Assembly: GCA_951230915.1 (NCBI GenBank)
Contig: OX579638.1
Span: 2,994,696 to 3,058,695 of the forward strand
Length of the DNA stretch: 64,000 nt
Direction: 5' to 3'
Source of the DNA: Antitrichia curtipendula
Lineage: Eukaryota; Streptophyta; Bryopsida; Hypnales; Leucodontaceae
Shown here: positions 57,334-64,000 of the stretch, one piece after another
Numbering within the stretch: position 1 is the stretch's first letter
Layout: each line of letters starts with the position of its first letter
Program-made: the position numbers and the translations under genes
Notes under the pieces: generated by a model
Seen by the model: the letters and a program-made list of their open reading frames with translations, nothing else
The model's database searches: none
What the model was told of the DNA's origin: nothing

Positions 57334-60300
57334 TCACAACACGAAAACCTAATTTCTGTATAGATAGAGTAGAATAGATGGAATAGATAGAAAATTTTAA
57401 ATCTTTTTGTTTAAAAAATGGTAGTTCTCTTCCGAAAGAGCTTACGTTTGGAATAAATCTTCATCCGGAAACTAGTTTCCGATCCGGTCAAGATAGGGTT
57501 TCCGGAAATGGACTGGAACGCCGCCACCTACGGACTAGGGATCCGGCCTACAAGGCTAGGGGACGCGCCTCGGGAACGGAACCATAATCCTGTTCCAATC
57601 CGGAAACTGGCGGCGGAGTTTTGGCTACTTAAGGGCCACCACCGCCCCGTCTCTCTTCACTTCTTGAGTTTCCAAAATCCTCCGCGGGTAGATAATTGAG
57701 AGAAAGTCTGGTGAGAGTGCGTTTACGAATAGAGAGAGGTGAGGCCGGATTAGGGTTTACTTTGTCGATGCAACCATGGCGAAAAGTAGTGCACCGCGAT
57801 CCGCAAAACCGTCGGTTGTTGCCCGGATGGTAAGTCCGTCCATACCAACTGATCGTACCGCTCGACAGGAGTTGGAGCAAGACCTCAAGCGATTAGGGTG
57901 TGCCAGATTGATCGAAAGGCCGTGGAATCTGAGAGGGGAGGAATTGATTCAGGAGTTGATTAACGGGACTTCAAATCAGTACGAGCTGATGGTGTAAGGA
58001 CAACCCAAGGAGTGGATAGAGGACGTGTGGGCGGAAGTCTACTCGTTCCGGAAGTTTAGTGAGGGGTTTGCTTCTCGGGCGGATAAGTACGCCACCGGAA
58101 AGTTCCGGAACCCTCCTCACGCGAAGGAAGGGTACGCGATCAGTGACTACGTGGACGAGCGCCATAGGAGGGTGTTGAATTTTCTCATCCCCATATTGTA
58201 TCCGGAAAAGCCTAGCTGGATTACAGTTACGGTCGCCAACACCATTTTTGGAGCGATGGAAGAGAGGGTAGTGCACTAGGGACGAATCATGGCGCAGGTG
58301 GTGTCGAAGCTCGCGAATCATGTATCCAAAAGCCGGTACAGCCCAATCAGCCCCTACCTCTTCCATATTTACCACCACGGGGACGTATTGACATCGGACG
58401 AGATGTTGGTGTACAACACCGGATTGGAGCTGGTCAAGTACAACCTGACGGATGAACTGGAGCAAGATGAGCCGATTCCTGAGGAGGAGGAGGATCCGGA
58501 AGAGGGAGCCTTGGAGCTGAAGAATCCCAAGCTAAAATCAATGGATCCGGGTTCATGGGGGAAGCAACCTGAGACGGAACTGGGTGAACCAAGCCTAGTA
58601 CCGGAAGAAGAGAAGCCGGCTCTCAGGGAATTCTTCGACATCAGATTCGATTGGATGCATCAGGCCCGGAACTTGTGCACCACAAGGCCATCTAGTTCAT
58701 GGAGGAGGTGGCAACCGAGCTCAATGTGCCACCCGGAGAGATCATAGAGGAGATTAGGCGGAGGCCGAATCCGGAAGTCATCCGTCGAAAAGACGAGCAA
58801 ATCCGGACATTGGAGAGGAGCCGGGAGGAGGTGGAAAGTCGGAGGAACTGGGCACAAGGGGGATTCGAGGCGGCACAGAGGAACGAGAGGGACGCCATGC
58901 AGCTGGTCCGGAACCTCCAGGCGTTGATTGGCCAACCAACGGATGTCGCAAACAAGGCACGACTCTACGACGTCCAATTGGTGACGGGGAGACACGTGGC
59001 CGGATCCAAGGCCGTTATGATCCTCATGGATTTTGAGGCCCGAATGCAGAAGGTGCTCCAGGAGATGCAGTCCTTGGTAGCACGTATTGATCCGGATAGG
59101 GTGATGGATTTCTCGACTTTTTCGGAAGCAGACCTCAACACCAATCCGTATCTTCAGACTCCGGTGAAGCCAGTCATGGGGATTCCGGTCCTGTCGCAAC
59201 CAGGAGGATTGGCGTCCATCTTGAAACCACATGTGCAGCGGGAGTGGTTGATAATCAGAGAACCTATTCTCCAATGCAAAACCAAGGAGATGGGCAGAAC
59301 GTTCCGGAGTAGGGCGGAACTTCCACGCCGGCTTAGACTCAGAGGCTAGAGGAAAGAAAGCAGATTAGGAGTAATCTGCTTAACCGGATTGGGGCGATGG
59401 AGAATCCGGCTAAGACTCATCCGGACGACTTCATCCATATGCAAGAGGAGACTCCAGTGAAACCATCGTCGCCGAAGCCTGCCGACAAGCCAATCGACTT
59501 GGACTCGCCAATTCGGGAGATGGAGATTCTTGAATCCGAGAAGGAGGACTTCAAGACGGAATCCGCCACGGAGACGGATGAGGAGGAAGATTCTCCGCCG
59601 AAGAAACGGAAGATCCAGACCCGTGCGGCCGGGAAGCTTACACCACTGCCAAAGACTAAGACGAGGACATCTTTGGCATAGTCAGGGAGTAGTTCAAAGA
59701 AGCCGAAGAAAGTAGGGTTTAGGTAGTAAAATTAGATTTTAGGATTTCCGGAACGGATTTTCCGTATGTGGGCCCGTTTCCGGAATTTTAGGGATAACTT
59801 TCATTAGCATTCCGGATATCTCGGATGCTTTTGAGGTTGGTTAGCTTGATTTTCGGTTGTCCTTTTTCCCTTTTTGTTTTAGTTTTTAAATGGTGGGCAG
59901 GTCTGTTGCTCATTCATTGCATCCTTATGCATTTTCAAGTTCATCTCATTTTTCTTACTTTAATCTGAGCCACTAAGTGGACTTTCCATACTCTAAGTGT
60001 TGTTTGGAGGGCTTGGGAGTGTGTTTGTGCGTTTGTGAGTTGTGAGGAACCGGGAAGGAGGAATCTGGATTTATGTTGTTTGGAGTGAGACAGTAAGGGA
60101 GGATCTGTGACGAAACTAGGTCAGATCTGTAGGACTTGCGCATTTAGAATCTTTAAACTACAGGAATGGTAATCCGGTTGGAGTGGTGAGGGTGAGGCTC
60201 CGGAACTAGGAGTGGTTCCGTGTGGAGTTAAGCGGCCGCCAGGGGGAAAAACCCCGCTTACCGGAAGATCTGCCAACTGCAGTTTTAGACAAAGTCCTTT

Positions 60301-60801
60301 TAGACTTCCTTTTGTGTTGAATCTGGATAACTATGTATCTGTCATTGTAGTGGAGAGGAGAGACTGGATTCTGTGTGACCTGCTTCACGGATAGGCCATC
60401 CGGAAAGTCATGAGGAGACGAAAACCCACTTCATTGCAACACTTAGATCTGTTGAGTATCTTGGGTTGTTTTGTAGAAGTTAGAGTGCGTGATCGTTAAG
60501 TGGTGGAGTCCTTGCCCCTTTAAAGAGCAAAAGCGGACCCCCTGAAAGTAAAACAGGGGTATAACAAACCGAAGAGTGATTGTATCCGGATTTTGGAAGT
60601 GGACGGATCCGGATCAAAATCTAGAAAGAAGTAAGTTCTAGAAGAGGAAAAAGAGGTTTTGGGTTTCCTTGGGGTGTTTTAGAGATAATCCGAATAAATT
60701 CAAACTCATAGCAACATAGTAGAGTCCCTGGGACGATATTCCATGTCATCTAACTACAATTGTGTGTTAAAGGTGCTTACCTCTAGATTACGCGTACGAC
60801 A
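57334..60801 (+). mobile_element. TG...CA element (3,468 bp), LTR-like, gene-bearing and CCGGA-rich
   Basis: The element begins TGTCACAACACGAAAACC and ends GCGTACGACA. Flanks are TCTCT (57329-57333) and TCTTT (60802-60806), a 4/5 match to a 5-bp duplication. The ~180-bp repeat outside resumes in register across it. The 3' end (GTCCCTGGGACGATATTCCA) resembles the LTR end of plant Ty3/gypsy elements (from memory). No reverse transcriptase or integrase is present, and I do not see a duplicated terminus, so it could be a very long solo LTR or a non-autonomous element. CCGGA occurs more than 20 times in coding and non-coding parts alike. Confidence 0.6.
57776..59681 (+). pseudogene. Gag-like or plant-transposon-associated protein, broken
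   Basis: The start ATG is at 57776 (MAKSSAPRSAKPSVVARMVS). The same frame continues through a TAA at 57995 and a TAG at 58277 to 58747, reading WIEDVWAEVYSFRKFSEGFA and VVSKLANHVSKSRYSPISPY. After a shift near 58670 the frame from 58699 continues (EEVATELNVPPGEIIEEIRR, a predicted coiled coil around ERSREEVESRRNWAQ) to 59349. A second shift leads to an acidic Ser/Pro tail with a basic PPKKRKIQTR string ending at 59681. It was once one protein of about 630 residues. I recall similar plant proteins labelled as putative plant transposon protein but cannot confirm this. It has no catalytic motif. A TACTTAAG box upstream at 57627 could be its TATA element. Confidence 0.65.
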
Positions 60802-63110
60802 TCTTTCTCTTCAAATCAAAGGCAGTCCACCTCTATTTTGCTTCACAATCCATAACTCTCACATACTAACTTCAAACTAAGAGAGTGATATCTTTTTGAA
60901 AATCTAACATCACAATACATTTACACTCCAAATATCAAAAACAAAAACTTCCTCACCAAATAGTTATGAGCCCTCGAAGTTTCTACCCCACTCTCCAAGA
61001 CATTGACCCCTCTTTCACCTTCTCATGCATAACTTTCTCACAAAAAAACCTCATAGGTTTATAGAACCAAAAAAACAATATGAACAAATTCACAAAATTT
61101 CTTTGCAAAACTTCTTATGTACAATCTGCTATAACTCTCAAAAGACATAGTTCTCCTAAGCTAAATATGAGGAGGAAGAAGACCTTCCGCCTTATCATTC
61201 ACTTCATCTTCCATCATATCCACCTAAGCAAATAAATTTTAGCCCCCTAAAATGCCAACAAGACCACAATTCATCCATTGGCCATCCCTTTTCTCCAATA
61301 ACTATATCCTTATTTCCTTCAAATCTTTAAAAAACTAAAAAAAAGTAAACAAACTTCACCTTTCCATTTAACAATTTCAAATATACAAAGTTTAAATGCC
61401 TTCAAGTATAGAAATAAAAGAACTAATACCAAATAATTGTCTAATAGAGGTAAAAAAGGTAGAGTCCACTCCATTTAGATCTTTAAACTCCCTCCAAAAA
61501 ACTCTAATTTGACAACAAATATATATTTTTACATAGTGAACAAATGTATAATGTGACACTGCTGTTTATATCATTAAAATTTATCTCATAGAAGTCTCAA
61601 TGTTTCATGGGAGATACAAGGAAACAACAATGGAAGTAAACAAAAGGATGATAATATGGATGAAAGTACCTTGTTGTTGAAATTAACAAGGATAATACAA
61701 TGACTTGTGCACTTGAACGTTGCTATTACTAGTGTGACCTCATCTCCTGATGGATTAAGGTTTTCAAGCTACAAAAGATAATTCTCATTAAAAAACAAAC
61801 TAGAATGTTGAATTAGCTACAACTTGTGATGTCTGCAGTCCTAACAAAATAGCAATGAAGTGTATGCAGTGAGTGAACATGCACACAAGCAAGGACAATC
61901 AACTCCTTCATATGATTAGTCTATTATCCTGTCTAATCCACTATAGTCTCTTCAACATGGAGAATGTAACATGAGGTCTTTTATTCTTAAAGGTCGTTGA
62001 GGCCAAGAAATGGTCCATGGATGACTTAATTGTTTACAGTCAAAACAAAGGACGTTGTCGGGTAGAGAAGAGCCCGTTTTGGGAACACGCGGAGTGTTTG
62101 GCTATGATTTGATGTCGTCGACGTGGTACTTTCTTCTATCTTCAGTTTTCTACCTCCAATCCATCTTCCGTTGGCCTATCTTATTACGGGCTCTAAACGA
62201 AAGTAAGGTTCAAGGTAGGGATAAGAAACCATGGGATACGGAACATGTAAAACGGAACAACAGACACAATCTGCCGTCTGAATGATGGATTCTTAAACTT
62301 CAAATTCACGGTCTGATGGCAAAAACTCTAGACCGTGAGAACAAAGCAAGTCTCAACCGTGTGGGTGATCAATCCCAGTTCATCACCACGACAATAAATG
62401 GGATTGAGTCATGGTTTAACCTAGACTGCTCGCAACAATGTTTACAAAGCAAAAATGAAATAAAATGACAACGAGCCTCCAAATCTAGCTAGGAATAACA
62501 AAGCCACATCCCACACATACATATTAAAAAAAAAAAAAAAACATTCCTCTTCAAATCTTCAAATCTTCATGTCTTCATGTCTTCAAGTCTTCATGTTTTA
62601 AAAAAAATAATGGAGAAACTCTAAACAACAAGTCCTACAAAGGCTACGACCTTCTAACTAGTGACATATACGGTTCACAACTCCAAATGATTTTAGAAAG
62701 CTCTTCTAACAATCTAACATACGTCCAAATTTCAACCCATTCTAAACTATTGTCCAAAAGTTATACAGGTTCAAAGTGGAGACTTTTCTCCCTCTCTAAC
62801 AACTAACCACTACCTCTTTATTCCTCTATAACTTTTGTTTTACAATTCTTGTATATAAGTGTGATATCAATATAGAAAGCTAATACAATTGAGTACATCA
62901 AAAAAAATTCACTACAAACTAAGACTTTGTCTGTAAGTTATAGTCAATCAAAGTTTGGGTCTCCAATTTAAAAAGAGCACCCAACCTCTCAACTTCTATA
63001 CACTATAACTCTTTCAATAAACCTCCAAATAACTTGAATGATAGCAATTTGAAGAGCTAAACTAACAATCTATCACTTCTAAAAAATTAAGAAGAAACCT
63101 TCAAACTGAC
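60802..63110. repeat. Degenerate ~175-180-bp repeat, right part
   Basis: Units resume at 60802 (TCAAATCAAAGGCAGTCCAC; then GTGATATCTTTTTGAAAATC at 60885) and recur less clearly near 61020. They are clear again at 62.65-63.1 kb, with anchors ATTTTAGAAAGCTCTTCTAA (62690), ATATCAATATAGAAAGCTAA (62862) and ATAGCAATTTGAAGAGCTAA (63039), offsets 172 and 177 bp. The common theme is 'CATAACTyTCACATACyAACTTCAAA...GTGATATC...AGAAAGCTAACA...AATCTACAC'. The middle (61.2-62.6 kb) is too diverged to assign. Confidence 0.55.
62548..62597. repeat. Short tandem repeat, unit CTTCAAAT/CTTCATGT
   Basis: About five units of TCTTCAAAT then TCTTCATGT, preceded by an A run (62525-62541). Confidence 0.85.
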
Positions 63111-63154
63111 CGAAGGTTATGGTTTTTCAAGGGGAATGCTGGTATGCGAGCGTA

Positions 63155-63205
63155 GAGCAGCGAGCAGCGAGCGGGAAGCGGGAATTGATGAGCGGGGAGC
63201 AATAA
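63155..63205. repeat. Short GC-rich GAGCAGCGAGCGGG repeat
   Basis: Repeats of AGCGAGCAGCGAGCGGGAAG form a GC-rich island in AT-rich DNA. Confidence 0.6.
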
Positions 63206-63246
63206 TATTAGAACTAAAATATAATTATTGGAAATTTGAAAAATCT

Positions 63247-63480
63247 AAAATGGATGAAATTTTATAAAAAAGTTGGGAAGAACTTTATGAGACTGGATGG
63301 AAAAGTGGATGAAAAAGTGAATGAAAAAGTACATAAAGAATGGATGAAAAATGGATGAAATTTTTTGAAAGAGAAGTGGATGAAAAAGTAGATTAAAATG
63401 GATGAAAAAGTGGGAAAAAAGTAGGAAAGAATGGATGAAAAATGAATATTAAAGTGGATGAAATGTGGATGGAAAAGTGA
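63247..63480. repeat. GGATGAAAAAGT minisatellite
   Basis: More than ten irregular copies of TGGATGAAAAAGT or TGGATGAAATTTT. Scattered copies continue to about 63.76 kb. No coding function is apparent. Confidence 0.8.
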
Positions 63481-64000
63481 TCACAGACTGCTGAATAACT
63501 GGATTAATTCTGCACAAAAATGCATGGGAATGAATGGATAAAATTGAAGAAGTTTACTGAACAAAATGGTTGAATAGAAATGGAAGAATGGACTACATGG
63601 GGTTCGAGGAAAGGGATGAAAGGTGGTCCCAAAAATGGATGAAAGTTTAGGAAGGTTTAGGGTCACAGAATGGAATGAAAGTATATGATAAGAACTCCTA
63701 AATATAGGACAGTAATATGTGAAAATGGATGAAGTACTGTAAAGAATGGATTAAAGAATAGTAAATAAATAGAAAGCTTGTGGTTCAGATTTGAAACCAA
63801 TTTTAGGGCTCAAGTGATGAAGTAAGCATGCTTTAGGGTCCACTTCAGGAGAAGGAAGTTATTCTTGAACTGTGGAGTTCTAGAGTTTAGGCAACTTTGG
63901 AGTAATGGATTAAGCCACATTTCTACGTTAAAGAGAACACTGTTTCGGATCTTTGAGGTTTAGGAATCATGGTACCCTCTTCATCCAAAAGAAAGTGGGA

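Noticed and set aside
1..64000. CRISPR arrays, bacterial operons, rRNA and tRNA genes
   Set aside because: No regularly spaced short repeats with unique spacers, no cloverleaf-type B-box sequences that I could support, and the gene structure is eukaryotic.

Overview
This 64 kb window looks like repeat-dense nuclear DNA of a land plant. The evidence is AT-rich sequence with GT-AG introns of about 0.4-1.5 kb, one member of a plant-specific receptor-like cytoplasmic kinase family, a plant-type L1 LINE (CCHC knuckle, APE endonuclease, reverse transcriptase, zf-RVT) and CACTA-type MITEs. A full-length piggyBac transposase ORF and many TTAA-bounded elements make me favour a non-flowering plant (bryophyte, lycophyte or fern). 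That is inference; the species cannot be named from the sequence.

Layout. 0-9 kb: an AT-rich lead-in, a 173-bp tandem duplication, then the only convincing host gene (2397-6750, four exons). It is a UspA-like N-terminal domain of the RLCK family that ends in an Asn/Ser-rich tail instead of a kinase domain. Its introns and 3' flank carry diverged copies of a dispersed repeat. 9-18 kb: a patchwork of TTAA-bounded, piggyBac-like non-autonomous elements (families A and B below), a CACTA MITE and other inverted-repeat elements. 18.3-24.4 kb: a palindromic family A derivative that carries, in its right arm, a complete 5,384-bp piggyBac transposon with TTAA duplications, matching termini and an intact 1,044-aa transposase ORF. 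24-40 kb: more MITEs, a short tandem array (28.1-29.0 kb), a higher-GC stretch without recognisable genes (29-33.8 kb), and diverged A and B copies. 40-43 kb: a GGTAAG-rich minisatellite and a broken second piggyBac transposase. 43.2-50.9 kb: a decayed L1-type LINE with a candidate target-site duplication. 53.3-55.9 kb: a broken pogo/CENP-B-like transposase interrupted by a 119-bp CACTA MITE. 57-63 kb: a degenerate repeat of about 175-180 bp interrupted by a 3.47 kb TG...CA element that bears a decayed gag-like gene and is packed with CCGGA motifs. The end holds a GGATGAAAAAGT minisatellite.

The genes do not form a pathway. The window is mainly a record of repeated nested transposition, above all by TTAA-targeting elements. 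The most notable items are the apparently complete piggyBac with its two overlapping ORFs, the chain of TTAA-bounded elements that share boundaries, the kinase-less RLCK paralogue, and the CCGGA-rich gene-bearing element inside a satellite. All coordinates and alignments were read by eye; no database search was run.
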